This document shows, one piece after another, positions 1 to 6,748 of a stretch of 64,000 nucleotides of DNA. A model generated the notes under the pieces. It saw only the letters and a list, made by a program, of their open reading frames with translations, had not been told where the DNA came from and did not search any database. The DNA comes from Prevotella sp. P3-122. GTDB lineage: Bacteria > Bacteroidota > Bacteroidia > Bacteroidales > Bacteroidaceae. The stretch's first letter is position 1; each line of letters starts with the position of its first letter. A program made the position numbers and the translations under genes. The stretch spans positions 1-64,000 of the forward strand of contig NZ_NPJH01000044.1 of NCBI RefSeq assembly GCF_002251365.1, read 5' to 3'.

Positions 1-1498
1 CCGTTCGCTGTAGGATGCTGATAGCTCCCTCGTCGGCATCGGGTGCATCATCGTTTCCTGCCATTCCCTTTTCGAAAGCGAGAGTCTGCTCGAGTCCCGC
101 CTGCATGTCGGTGTCGTCCTTCTGGGAGATGTCGTAGAACACGAATCCCCGTTCCCATAGTGGGCTGATAGCCTCTATTCGCTGGAACTTGTCAGGTTTC
201 TTGCGTGTGTCGCCGGTTATGGGTAGCTGGTATCCTCTGTTTTCTCCCTCTGTTGCGAAGTCGTCGAGAATGAGGTCCTGCATGAATGACGCCTCCATGA
301 AGAACTGTATTGCTATGGCTTTGTCTTGGCTCCACTCGAAGAGGTCGTAGCACCATCTGACGAGCTCTGCAATGGATGCCTTCCGGACGAATGCGCGCAG
401 CTGCCATAGTTCTGTTCCGTGTTTTGCCCAGAGCTTGGCCGCCTTGGTGTCGTCGGTTCGCTTGGACTTCCATGAGGGGTCGATGTAAAGTACGAGCTGT
501 GAGAAGCTGCTCCATGCTGGTGGCTTCTTCCACCTTATCCACTCCTGTCGGAAAACGGTACCCTCGACGATTGGGTTGTGCATCATCTCCTTGTTCCATG
601 CGCGGTATCCGACGAAGTCCCTGTACTGCTGTGCCTCCTGCTTGTTCCACTTCTCCTTCCAGAGAGGTTCTCCTTGGTTGTCGACGGCGCAAACCTTTGA
701 GAGATGTACTCCCTTGGTGTGGCTTATTTCGGCGAGCACAGAAGTCTTTGAGATAAGGTTTCCGACCATGATGAATCGTCCTCTTCCGACATCGAGAGCC
801 CCGAATAGCGCTTCCTTAACCCAGTCTGTAAGCTCGCGTACCCTCCTTGGGTTGCGGCATAGCTCGTCGTCGTCGAGGTCGTCGATTACGATGTAGTCCG
901 GCCTTGCCTCCCGTTTTCTGAGACCACGTGGTGACTGTCCGCGTCCACATGCGAGGAAGCATACTCCGTTCTTGGCTGTGAACTCTCCGTCTGTCCAGTT
1001 GCCGACTGACATCTGTATACCGAAGTCGTCGATGAGCCTTCTGTTGTACTGCAGCTCAGCCTGAATGTCGCCGAGGAGCCTTATTGCGGCATCCTCAGAC
1101 TTACCGACGAGGACCATGAAGTTGATGAGCCGTTTCTGCTGGAAGATGAGGAAGAGTGGTATGAATATGTCGAAGTGTGTAGACTTGGCGTGTCCTCTGG
1201 GCCACATGAAAACCGCCTTGAGGTTGGTTGAGTTCTTGACAACACGTGCGGCATCGTTGTGGAATGGTGCGTTGTGTATGGTTCTGATGACCTCTCCTGT
1301 GACCTTGTCGCGCAGTGTGAGGAAGTGTGGGAAATAGTACTCGCAGAATGCGGCATAGTTGTTTCGGAGGCGGTATATCCTCTGCTCCTTCTGCCTTGCG
1401 GTCTCCTGCCTGAGTGACGCGGTGGCTGTGAGGTTCTGAATCTGGCGGCAGTGCTCCTGCCACTCTTCTTGTAGTTTTTTGAGTTCAGCTGTGGTCAT
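1..1498 (-). CDS. Phage terminase large subunit (TerL), 3' end beyond window
   Basis: This gene runs off the left edge on the minus strand; about 499 residues are visible from the ATG at 1498. The product is the ATPase-nuclease motor that packages phage DNA into proheads. I translated it directly: a Walker A-type motif WPRGHAKS lies near residue 100, a Walker B motif YIVIDDLDDDE near 205, and a motif VLYIDPSWKS near 355 fits the first acidic residue of the RNase H-like nuclease domain. The last visible residues are Asp/Glu-rich. Motif order and spacing match TerL families used by Mu-like and related tailed phages. The terminase small subunit gene lies just upstream on the same strand (gap 88 bp, filled by repeats). 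The missing part is the end of the nuclease domain. Family call is secure; the subfamily is inferred. Confidence 0.9.
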   Translation of the reverse strand, partial: MTTAELKKLQEEWQEHCRQIQNLTATASLRQETARQKEQRIYRLRNNYAAFCEYYFPHFLTLRDKVTGEVIRTIHNAPFHNDAARVVKNSTNLKAVFMWPRGHAKSTHFDIFIPLFLIFQQKRLINFMVLVGKSEDAAIRLLGDIQAELQYNRRLIDDFGIQMSVGNWTDGEFTAKNGVCFLACGRGQSPRGLRKREARPDYIVIDDLDDDELCRNPRRVRELTDWVKEALFGALDVGRGRFIMVGNLISKTSVLAEISHTKGVHLSKVCAVDNQGEPLWKEKWNKQEAQQYRDFVGYRAWNKEMMHNPIVEGTVFRQEWIRWKKPPAWSSFSQLVLYIDPSWKSKRTDDTKAAKLWAKHGTELWQLRAFVRKASIAELVRWCYDLFEWSQDKAIAIQFFMEASFMQDLILDDFATEGENRGYQLPITGDTRKKPDKFQRIEAISPLWERGFVFYDISQKDDTDMQAGLEQTLAFEKGMAGNDDAPDADEGAISILQRT

Positions 1499-1506
1499 TG
1501 AAAGTT

Positions 1507-1580
1507 GAAAGTTGAAGGTTTATAGAGGAGATAGAGGAGATAGATGAGATAGAAAGCCCCCTGCCCCCCGGTGGGGGGAT
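1507..1580. repeat. 9-bp-period GAGATAGA repeats plus C6/G6 hairpin between terL and terS
   Basis: The gap between the two terminase genes holds several GAGGAGATA/GATGAGATA units with a 9-bp period (about 1515-1552), followed by one copy of a GC hairpin, CCCCCC-GGT-GGGGGG (about 1564-1578). The same two motifs recur in other phage gaps (3193, 4371, 6450, 10260). Confidence 0.85.
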
Positions 1581-1586
1581 GCTCTG

Positions 1587-2075
1587 TCAGAGTGCCGATG
1601 GTGTTGCCATCTTCTCCATGAGGAACTTGTTCTGGTACTTGTTGATAGCCTTGATGAGCTCTGGTGTGATTTCGGGGTCGTATGACGCCTGGTCCTGAAT
1701 CCATCTGTTGAACGCCATGAAGACCTCGATAGCGTCGACGACGTTGGCCTTCTTGTCGAGCTTCTCGATGGTAGCGGAGAGTTTTGAGAGCTTGTCGGCG
1801 AGTGTTCCGATAGCGTTTGGGTCTCCGCTTTCGTTTACCTGCGTGATGAGGTTGTCGATAGCGAGCAGGAGTTTGTTGACGAGTTCGGGCCTGGTGACGT
1901 TCTTTGCCGCCCTTGCCTCCTTCCATCCGCCTTCCTTGACCCATCTTGACAATGTTACCCTTGACACATTGACCTTTTCAGCTATTTCCTGGAGTTCCAT
2001 TCCTGATAGATATAGCTGTCGTGCTACTGACTTGAGCCTTTCGATGTCGGCTCTTGTTTTTTTCTGTTCTGCCAT
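1587..2075 (-). CDS. Phage terminase small subunit (TerS), helix-turn-helix type
   Basis: The 162-residue product should recognise phage DNA and recruit TerL for packaging. Residues about 8-55 form a helix-turn-helix region (ARQLYLSGMELQEIAEKVN, then VSRVTLSRWVKEGGW), as in the gpP/DUF1804-type N-terminal domain of terminase small subunits. The remainder is helical (LADKLSKLSATIEKLDKK), as expected for oligomerisation and TerL contact. It lies directly upstream of terL on the same strand. It is the first gene of the leftward unit that diverges from the capsid genes, so it is probably controlled from the palindrome-rich region at 2110-2190. The start is the ATG at 2075, in the A/T-rich stretch typical of Bacteroidetes translation starts. 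A regulator is the main alternative, but the context argues for TerS. Confidence 0.85.
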   Translation of the reverse strand: MAEQKKTRADIERLKSVARQLYLSGMELQEIAEKVNVSRVTLSRWVKEGGWKEARAAKNVTRPELVNKLLLAIDNLITQVNESGDPNAIGTLADKLSKLSATIEKLDKKANVVDAIEVFMAFNRWIQDQASYDPEITPELIKAINKYQNKFLMEKMATPSAL

Positions 2076-2109
2076 GTTGTATGCATTTTTTTGTTAGACA
2101 AATATCTGT

Positions 2110-2188
2110 ATTTGTTGCAAAATTGCAACAAATTATGCGTGCTGACAAATAAGCGTGCAGTGGTTTCAGCGAAGTGTGCAGTGGTTTC
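2110..2188. promoter_or_regulatory. Divergent control region: 24-bp palindrome and 21-bp-spaced direct repeats
   Basis: Between divergent terS and the protease gene lies a perfect inverted repeat with 11-bp arms (ATTTGTTGCAA / TTGCAACAAAT, 2110-2120 and 2123-2133, 2-bp spacer). A 13-bp direct repeat GTGCAGTGGTTTC follows at 2155-2167 and 2176-2188, exactly 21 bp apart. A near-consensus -7 element (TAATATTG) lies at about 2219. This layout suggests operators for a late-gene activator or repressor. No exact TAnnTTTG with good spacing was found for either direction. Confidence 0.5.
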
Positions 2189-2265
2189 GCGGAAATTTGG
2201 CGGCATGGAAAAATGTAATTAATATTGCATCGGAATTGAATTACTGACACTCAGAATTATGAACT

Positions 2266-3192
2266 ATGGCAAAGAGAGTTAGACTGACAAGTGACATTTT
2301 GAACAGCTACGGCTCGCGTGTTCTGACTGCTGGCATGGACATTGAGCAGTACAAGCGCAACCCTGTGTTGCTTTACATGCATGAGCGTGGTAACGTGATA
2401 GGCTACCTGAAGGATATCGAGAAGAGTTCTGGCGAAGTTACGGCAGAGCTTGTTTTCGACGAGGCATCGGAGCTGTCGCGCCGTTGCAAGAAGCAGTGGG
2501 AAGTAGGTAGCCTGCGTATGGTTAGCGTAGGCATCGACATCCTGGAGACGAGCCGTTCGAAGGCTGTGACGCTTGAGGGTCAGACGCGTGAGACGGTGAC
2601 TCGAAGCAAGCTTTACGAGGTGAGCCTTGTAGACATAGGCTCGAACGACGATGCGATACGTCTGATGCGTGACGGTAAGCAGATAACACTTGGGAGCGCC
2701 GTCGAATGCGGTCTGCCCCTTATCAATAACCCAAAAAAAGAAAAAGAGATGGAAACAAAGACCATTGCCCTGTTGCTGGGGCTGCCGGAGACGGCGAGTG
2801 AGAGTGAGTTGACGACCGCCATCAGCGGCCTGATGTCGATGAAGAAGGAGAATGCAGAGCTGAAGCAGCGTCTGAGCAAGTTGGAGGAAGCGGGCATCGA
2901 GCATGCCGTTGACGCAGCGATAGCTGACAAGCGCATCGAGCTGTCGAAGCGTGAGGAGTTCGTTGAGCTTGGCAAGAAGATCGGTGCTGGTGACCTTGTG
3001 AAGCTGTTTGCGAGCATGTCACCGCGAACGAAGCTGTCTGACATGCTGGATGGTGGTCAGCCGTGCGGCCCCGTGACCTGCGAATACAAGAAGCTGAGCG
3101 AGGTGCCTTCGGAGAAGCTTGCTGAGCTGAAGGAGAAGGAGCCGGAGAGGTACAGACGACTTTACAAGGCTGAGTACGGGATGGATATGTAG
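2266..3192 (+). CDS. Phage prohead protease with C-terminal scaffold
   Basis: This 308-residue protein combines a capsid-maturation protease (residues about 1-150) with a helical scaffold (about 162-308). The protease part shows the Caudovirales prohead protease pattern: LLYMHERGNVIG with a likely catalytic His near residue 39, SLRMVSVGI near 85 and KLYEVSLVDIGSNDDA near 120 with the candidate Ser. The C-terminal part is Lys/Glu-rich and coiled-coil-prone and ends in EPERYRRLYKAEYG, a tail typical of scaffolds that contact the capsid protein. It lies immediately before the major capsid gene, the usual order. An internal in-frame ATG at 2749, preceded by an A-rich stretch, could start a separate scaffold as in lambda and Mu. 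The stop codon is followed without spacing by a 40-bp tandem repeat. Confidence 0.85.
   Translation: MAKRVRLTSDILNSYGSRVLTAGMDIEQYKRNPVLLYMHERGNVIGYLKDIEKSSGEVTAELVFDEASELSRRCKKQWEVGSLRMVSVGIDILETSRSKAVTLEGQTRETVTRSKLYEVSLVDIGSNDDAIRLMRDGKQITLGSAVECGLPLINNPKKEKEMETKTIALLLGLPETASESELTTAISGLMSMKKENAELKQRLSKLEEAGIEHAVDAAIADKRIELSKREEFVELGKKIGAGDLVKLFASMSPRTKLSDMLDGGQPCGPVTCEYKKLSEVPSEKLAELKEKEPERYRRLYKAEYGMDM
2749..3192 (+). CDS. Possible nested scaffold protein from internal in-frame start
   Basis: An in-frame ATG at 2749 inside the protease gene is preceded by CCAAAAAAAGAAAAAGAG, the kind of A-rich leader that serves as a translation start region in Bacteroidetes. It would give a 147-residue protein beginning METKTIALLLGLPE, a start resembling Mu-type scaffolds, with only the helical scaffold part. 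Many phages make protease-scaffold fusion and free scaffold this way. The internal initiation itself is inference. Confidence 0.45.
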   Translation: METKTIALLLGLPETASESELTTAISGLMSMKKENAELKQRLSKLEEAGIEHAVDAAIADKRIELSKREEFVELGKKIGAGDLVKLFASMSPRTKLSDMLDGGQPCGPVTCEYKKLSEVPSEKLAELKEKEPERYRRLYKAEYGMDM

Positions 3193-3272
3193 GAAGCCCC
3201 CCTGCCCCCCGGTGGGGGGTATAGAGGAGATAGAAGCCCCCCTGCCCCCCGGTGGGGGGTATAGAGGAGATA
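3193..3272. repeat. 40-bp tandem repeat (x2) with C6/G6 hairpin after protease gene
   Basis: Two identical 40-bp units (3193-3232, 3233-3272) start directly after the protease stop codon. Each contains CCCCCCTGCCCCCC, GGT, GGGGGG (hairpin-forming) followed by TATAGAGGAGATA. The same 40-bp pair follows the capsid gene stop at 4371. There is no U-run after the hairpin, so a classical terminator is unlikely. Confidence 0.9.
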
Positions 3273-3308
3273 GAAAAGATAGAAAGTTTAATTAATTAAT
3301 AGAAAGTT

Positions 3309-4370
3309 ATGAGACTAAGAATTGTATCGATTATGAGTGCGCTGCTTGTGAACAGCATGATGGGCGCAATGTTTGCGAGCGGGCTTGACGTGAGCCCTGT
3401 AGCAGGAGCAGTAGTGATGAATGTTGCCGGGATGGTTCTCGGTAGTGTTGAGAGTGCGTGTTGCCTTCGTGCGGGTGTGTTCACTGAGATCTGGACTGGT
3501 GAGCTGGTGAAGCGCCTTCGCGGTAGCATGGACGGGAGCTGGCTTGACGGCGTTCCGGACAACTCGAGCATCGTGAACAATGACACTATTCACCTTGTAG
3601 ACGTAGGCGTGGACCCCGGTGTGCTTATCAACAACACTACTTACCCGATACCTCAGGAGGTTCTGCAGGATGCAGACATCGCAGTCAAGCTTGACAAGTT
3701 CCAGACGAAGGTGACTCCTATTACGGACGATGAGCTTTACGCTTCGAGCTACGACAAGATGGGTCGTGTGACGGAGTCTCACGGCAATGCCATCATGGAC
3801 GCGAAGTTCATGAAGGCGGCCCACTCCCTCTGCGCTACGAAGAACAGTGGTACAACTCCCGTGCTTGCGACGACTGGCGCACGTGACTCTGCTACTGGCC
3901 GTGTGAAGCTGTGCATGCAGGACGTGATTAACCTGAAGCGCAGTTTGGACAAGCTGAAGGTTCCTGTTACTGGTCGCCGTCTGGTTCTTTGCCCCGACCA
4001 CGTGAACGACCTGCTGGAGACCGACCAATCGTTCAAGGAGCAGTACAACATAGACCGTGGCACGGCAGTGATAGGTCGTCTGTACGGTTTCGAGATATTC
4101 GAGTACGGTGGTACTCCGCTGTACACTACAGCGGGTGTGAAGAAGGCAGTTGACGCGAGTGCGTCGACCGGTGAGTTCGCGTGCTCTTTCGCATTCTACG
4201 TTCCTCGTGTGTTCAAGGCTACGGGTTCTACGAAGATGTACTTCTCAGCCGCGGAGGGCGATCCCGAGAACCAGGCCAACAGAGTGAACTTCCGCCACTA
4301 CTTCCTGGCGATGCCTAAGAAGGAGGATGCCGGAGGCGTGCTATACAGCGCATACAAGGCGAGTGAGTAA
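3309..4370 (+). CDS. Phage major capsid protein
   Basis: This 353-residue protein follows the protease/scaffold gene and is the best candidate for the main shell protein. It has a hydrophobic, Met-rich N-terminus (residues about 1-47, with VSIMSALLVNSMMGAMFAS), then a mixed alpha/beta body. Features include LINNTTYPIPQEVLQDADIA (near 103-122), a region fitting the HK97-fold P domain (LKRSLDKLKVPVTGRRLVLC and HVNDLLETDQSFKEQYN, about 205-250) and VIGRLYGFEIFEY (about 252-264). This resembles capsid proteins of many Bacteroidetes siphophage-like prophages. The call rests on gene order, length and this pattern. The greasy N-terminus may be removed by the protease during maturation. ATGs at 3342 and 3357 are alternative starts. 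Confidence 0.8.
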   Translation: MRLRIVSIMSALLVNSMMGAMFASGLDVSPVAGAVVMNVAGMVLGSVESACCLRAGVFTEIWTGELVKRLRGSMDGSWLDGVPDNSSIVNNDTIHLVDVGVDPGVLINNTTYPIPQEVLQDADIAVKLDKFQTKVTPITDDELYASSYDKMGRVTESHGNAIMDAKFMKAAHSLCATKNSGTTPVLATTGARDSATGRVKLCMQDVINLKRSLDKLKVPVTGRRLVLCPDHVNDLLETDQSFKEQYNIDRGTAVIGRLYGFEIFEYGGTPLYTTAGVKKAVDASASTGEFACSFAFYVPRVFKATGSTKMYFSAAEGDPENQANRVNFRHYFLAMPKKEDAGGVLYSAYKASE

Positions 4371-4470
4371 GAAGCCCCCCTGCCCCCCGGTGGGGGGTAT
4401 AGAGGAGATAGAAGCCCCCCTGCCCCCCGGTGGGGGGTATAGAGGAGATAGATGAGATAGATGAGATAGG
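4371..4470. repeat. 40-bp tandem repeat (x2) plus GATGAGATA units after capsid gene
   Basis: Identical in sequence and arrangement to the pair after the protease gene: copies at 4371-4410 and 4411-4450, beginning at the base after the capsid stop codon. They are followed by two more 9-bp GATGAGATA units to about 4470. Confidence 0.9.
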
Positions 4471-4517
4471 GATTTAGGGTTAAGTTTCTTTTCATAATCA
4501 TATAATGTAAGTTTGGT

Positions 4518-4991
4518 ATGATGGGTGGCATGGAATTGGGTGATGTTCTGAACATTGTTCTTGGCGGCGGTCTGGTTGGAACAATCGTTGCGATAGCCTC
4601 TCTGCGTGAGACGCTGCGGAAGGCGAAAGCCGAAGCTGCGCGTGCAGAGGCCGAAGCCGAGACGGTGCGCATGGACAATACCGACCATGCTACCCGGATA
4701 CTTGTTGAGAACATTGTCAAACCCCTGAAGGAAGAACTGAATGAGACACGTAGATACCTTGATGCGAGCAAGCGCGAGATGGCCCGGCTTCGCAAGGCCA
4801 TTGACTCTGCGAACAGCTGCAAGCATCATGACAACTGTCCTGTTCTTGTCGGGATGCAGGACAAGCCTCACGGAGAGCGCGAGCGCAAGCCTATCGTGCG
4901 CAAGCCGTTACGACAGTCTGTCGAAGACGATACATGTGATGACGACGGAGCCGGTTCCGAGGGAGCAGGCAGTGCTGCGGATAGCAGCTGA
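4518..4991 (+). CDS. Membrane-anchored coiled-coil protein, inner-membrane spanin-like
   Basis: The 157-residue product has one N-terminal membrane segment (VLNIVLGGGLVGTIVAIA, about 10-27). A long charged coiled coil follows (RKAKAEAARAEAEAETVRM to about residue 100), then a conserved-looking Cys pair (NSCKHHDNCPVL) and an acidic low-complexity tail. This is the architecture of an Rz-type inner-membrane spanin, which fuses inner and outer membranes at lysis. The next gene, a lipoprotein, overlaps its 3' half in another frame, the hallmark of Rz/Rz1 pairs. I have seen this family only as an unnamed protein near capsid and lysis genes in Bacteroidetes phages, so the spanin role is inference. 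Start: ATGs at 4518, 4521 and 4530 are all possible; a TAAGTTTG promoter-like element lies just before. Confidence 0.6.
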   Translation: MMGGMELGDVLNIVLGGGLVGTIVAIASLRETLRKAKAEAARAEAEAETVRMDNTDHATRILVENIVKPLKEELNETRRYLDASKREMARLRKAIDSANSCKHHDNCPVLVGMQDKPHGERERKPIVRKPLRQSVEDDTCDDDGAGSEGAGSAADSS

Positions 4992-5319
4992 CAGCCTCTG
5001 GCGCTTGCCGGAGCGTGCGGTATACACAGAGAGTAGCGGCAGGGCTACTGCAACGTTGAGCCGTCATGGTGATACGATAGTGGTATATGCCGACTGCGAC
5101 AGTCTTCAGCGTTTAGTGGAGTGGTACAGCGTGGAACTCTCTGCCCTGTACGCCCGACATTTGTCTGACAGCGTGTCGGGAACGACGAAAGAGCATACTA
5201 ACGTCGTTCGAACACCGTTGGAACGGATGTTGGAAGAGGCTAAGGGAGTGATTTTTTGGTTATCAATAATATTTTTAATGGCGGTATGGCTGAAGCACCG
5301 CAACAAAAAAACAGAATGA
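4741..5319 (+). CDS. Overlapping lipoprotein with C-terminal membrane segment, spanin-like
   Basis: This gene overlaps the preceding one by up to 251 bp in a different frame. The product has a lipobox (TTVLFLSGC) whose Cys would be residue 39 from the ATG at 4741, 32 from 4762 or 10 from 4828. The true start is uncertain; 4762 gives an Arg-rich n-region and a plausible signal peptide. A Ser/Thr-rich linker (SLTESASASLSC) and a middle domain (SLWRLPERAVYTESSG, RHGDTIVVYADCDSLQR) follow, then a C-terminal membrane helix (VIFWLSIIFLMAVWL) with a basic tail. An outer-membrane lipid anchor plus an inner-membrane helix is the layout of a one-protein u-spanin, while the out-of-frame overlap recalls Rz1. 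The lysis role is inferred. Confidence 0.6.
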   Translation: MRHVDTLMRASARWPGFARPLTLRTAASIMTTVLFLSGCRTSLTESASASLSCASRYDSLSKTIHVMTTEPVPREQAVLRIAADSLWRLPERAVYTESSGRATATLSRHGDTIVVYADCDSLQRLVEWYSVELSALYARHLSDSVSGTTKEHTNVVRTPLERMLEEAKGVIFWLSIIFLMAVWLKHRNKKTE

Positions 5320-5320
5320 C

Positions 5321-5773
5321 ATGGGAAAGAAAGTATTTGACGGTTCCGACCTTATACTGAGTATAGGCGGAAAGGCACTTGGCTACAGCAGCGGGTGCAA
5401 GATAACGACAACAGTGGAGACAGGCGAGCGTGTGACAAAGGAGTCTGCCAGCTCGAAGTGGAAAGAGAAGTACGTGAAGAGCTTCTCAGAGAGCATCAGC
5501 GCTGATGGTTTTGTGCTGCTTGACGGCGGTGCCGAGATGCCTACGTACGACCAGCTGAAGGCAATGCAGCTGGCTGGCGAGCCTGTAGAGGTGAACTACA
5601 ACATCAGGGAAGGCGCAGGGCGCGAGGGTAAGTCCGAGGGCGGCTATTCAGGCAACTACCTGATTACGTCGCTGGAGCTTGACGGCCAGGCGAGCGATGA
5701 CGCGAAGTACAGCGTGCAGCTGGAGAACAGCGGTGCTGTGACGAGTACGGGCTTCGGTGTGAGGGCATCGTAA
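5321..5773 (+). CDS. Phage major tail tube protein
   Basis: The 150-residue product starts one base after the preceding stop codon and is placed before the tail chaperone and tape measure genes, the standard position for the tube protein of long-tailed phages. The sequence fits the TP901-1-like family: a short N-terminal segment (DGSDLILSIGGKALGYSSG), alternating beta-strands (CKITTTVETGERVTKESASS), a WKEKYVKSFSESISADGF stretch and a C-terminal strand pair (LDGQASDDAKYSVQLENSG). Many copies would stack to form the tube through which DNA passes. No unusual features. Confidence 0.85.
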   Translation: MGKKVFDGSDLILSIGGKALGYSSGCKITTTVETGERVTKESASSKWKEKYVKSFSESISADGFVLLDGGAEMPTYDQLKAMQLAGEPVEVNYNIREGAGREGKSEGGYSGNYLITSLELDGQASDDAKYSVQLENSGAVTSTGFGVRAS

Positions 5774-5789
5774 TGAGAGGGGAGGTTGA

Positions 5790-6092
5790 ATGATGAAGAC
5801 TTTCCATATTACGATAGGCGGCATCAGTTACCCCGTGCGTCTCGTGATGGGTGCTTTGCTGCTGTTCAAGCGTGAGACGGGTAATGACGTGAACACTCTT
5901 CAGGCCGACGACCTTGAGGGGATGGTGCGTCTGATATGGTGTTGCGTGAAGTGTGCGAGCCAGGCTGAGGGTCTGGACTTCGGCTACGACTTCGAGACGT
6001 TCTGCAACCTGATTACTCCCGGGGACCTTGAGCAGTGGAACGCGAACCTGACAGATGAGAAAAAAAAAGTGTCGGCGGAGCAGAGGGCGTAG
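5790..6092 (+). CDS. Tail assembly chaperone, upstream part (gpG-like)
   Basis: This 100-residue protein (99 from the ATG at 5793) lies between tube and tape measure genes, where tailed phages encode the chaperone that coats the tape measure during tail assembly. It begins FHITIGGISYPVRLVMGALLLFKRETG, like Bacteroidetes tail chaperones. Near its 3' end the DNA holds a run of nine A (6060-6068) read as AAA AAA AAA in frame. A -1 slip here joins it to the following open frame that ends at 6430, giving a GT-type fusion of about 212 residues. The unshifted product ends at 6092, eight codons after the run. Confidence 0.8.
   Translation: MMKTFHITIGGISYPVRLVMGALLLFKRETGNDVNTLQADDLEGMVRLIWCCVKCASQAEGLDFGYDFETFCNLITPGDLEQWNANLTDEKKKVSAEQRA
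6060..6068 (+). other. A9 slippery site for programmed -1 frameshift
   Basis: Nine A in a row contain the heptamer A AAA AAA (6062-6068) in the correct phase for tandem -1 slippage. After the slip, reading resumes at 6068 and stays open to 6430. The arrangement and position match the conserved G/GT frameshift of long-tailed phages. Confidence 0.65.
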
Positions 6093-6430
6093 AAACCGAC
6101 GTTGAGAGCCTTTTGGGCATAGCGTTGGGGTGCATGGGCATGAGTATGGATGACTTCTGCCGTTGCACCCCTTCTGAGTTTGCGCAGGTGTGGTCTGCCT
6201 GGAACGGCATGGAGCAGTTGCGTGAGCGCGGTGCTTGGGAGCGTATGCGTATGGAGTGCATAGCGAGTCTGCAGCCTTACAGCCGCAAGACGCTGCGACC
6301 TGCTGACGTGATGCCTCTGCCGTGGGACGTTGATAAGGAAGATGAGAAGAGGAATGAGGATGAGGAACTGACAAGAGAGGAGCTGTTAAGTCGAATGGAG
6401 GAGGTCAAGAAGCGGTACGGGCTGAGGTGA
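6068..6430 (+). CDS. Tail assembly chaperone, downstream (T) part reached by -1 frameshift
   Basis: This frame is open from the A9 run (6068) to the stop at 6430 and encodes about 120 residues: first an acidic linker (VGGAEGVETDVESLLGIALG), then MSMDDFCRCTPSEFAQVWSAW, a pattern typical of chaperone T domains, and a charged helical tail. It has no good independent start: TTG at 6113 or ATG at 6128 would work only without the linker. In-phase continuity with the slippery site makes a GT fusion the simplest reading. The T domain is expected to bind the tape measure protein encoded downstream. Confidence 0.7.
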   Translation, partial: SVGGAEGVETDVESLLGIALGCMGMSMDDFCRCTPSEFAQVWSAWNGMEQLRERGAWERMRMECIASLQPYSRKTLRPADVMPLPWDVDKEDEKRNEDEELTREELLSRMEEVKKRYGLR

Positions 6431-6448
6431 GGGATGAAAGTATAAGGT

Positions 6449-6486
6449 TTATAGAGGAGATAGAGGAGATAGATGAGATAGAGGGG
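6449..6486. repeat. 9-bp-period GAGGAGATA/GATGAGATA repeat
   Basis: About four 9-bp units follow the chaperone gene, the same motif as at 1515, 3225, 4441 and 10265. Read forward they give a meaningless EEIEEIDEIE frame. Confidence 0.85.
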
Positions 6487-6494
6487 ATGGCGGG

Positions 6495-6731
6495 TTATGG
6501 TTGGGTGTCGTCATCATCGTCGGCAAAAGAAGGAGTGTCGATGGCAACGCTGACTATATACCATATAAACATGGCTGCGAACAGGAGGAATGCAAAATCG
6601 CACACAGCCATGAGCCTGTACCATCCGGCTGAGGTACATACAAGGGATGCAATGAAGGCATAGAGCGCCATTTCTCCCGTCCAGGATCCCCTTTTCTTTA
6701 TTTTCTTCATTTTCATAATGTTGTCCCTCAT
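6495..6731 (-). CDS. Small membrane protein in reverse orientation, candidate phage moron
   Basis: A 78-residue gene runs against the surrounding late genes, filling the only long gap in the tail module. From the ATG at 6731 the product has a basic N-terminus (MKMKKIKKRG), two hydrophobic segments (ALYAFIASLVCTSAGW and LMAVCDFAFLLFAAMFIW) and an acidic tail (ADDDDDTQP). The longer open frame beginning at 6860 would overlap the tape measure gene and cross the promoter, so I chose the shorter start. A good promoter on the same strand (TTG, 19 bp, TATATTTG) ends about 18 bp upstream. Independent promoter, reverse orientation and membrane location fit a lysogenic-conversion gene, for example for superinfection exclusion. 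I do not recognise the family. Confidence 0.6.
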   Translation of the reverse strand: MRDNIMKMKKIKKRGSWTGEMALYAFIASLVCTSAGWYRLMAVCDFAFLLFAAMFIWYIVSVAIDTPSFADDDDDTQP

Positions 6732-6748
6732 ATGATTTGAACAGGTTG

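Noticed and set aside
3193..3272. 40-bp repeats as a mini-CRISPR or classical terminator
   Set aside because: Units are directly adjacent without spacers, and the hairpin is not followed by a U-run.
6427..6663. Plus-strand frame of 78 codons starting EEIEEIDEIE
   Set aside because: It reads through the 9-bp repeats and lies opposite the reverse membrane-protein gene, which has a good promoter.
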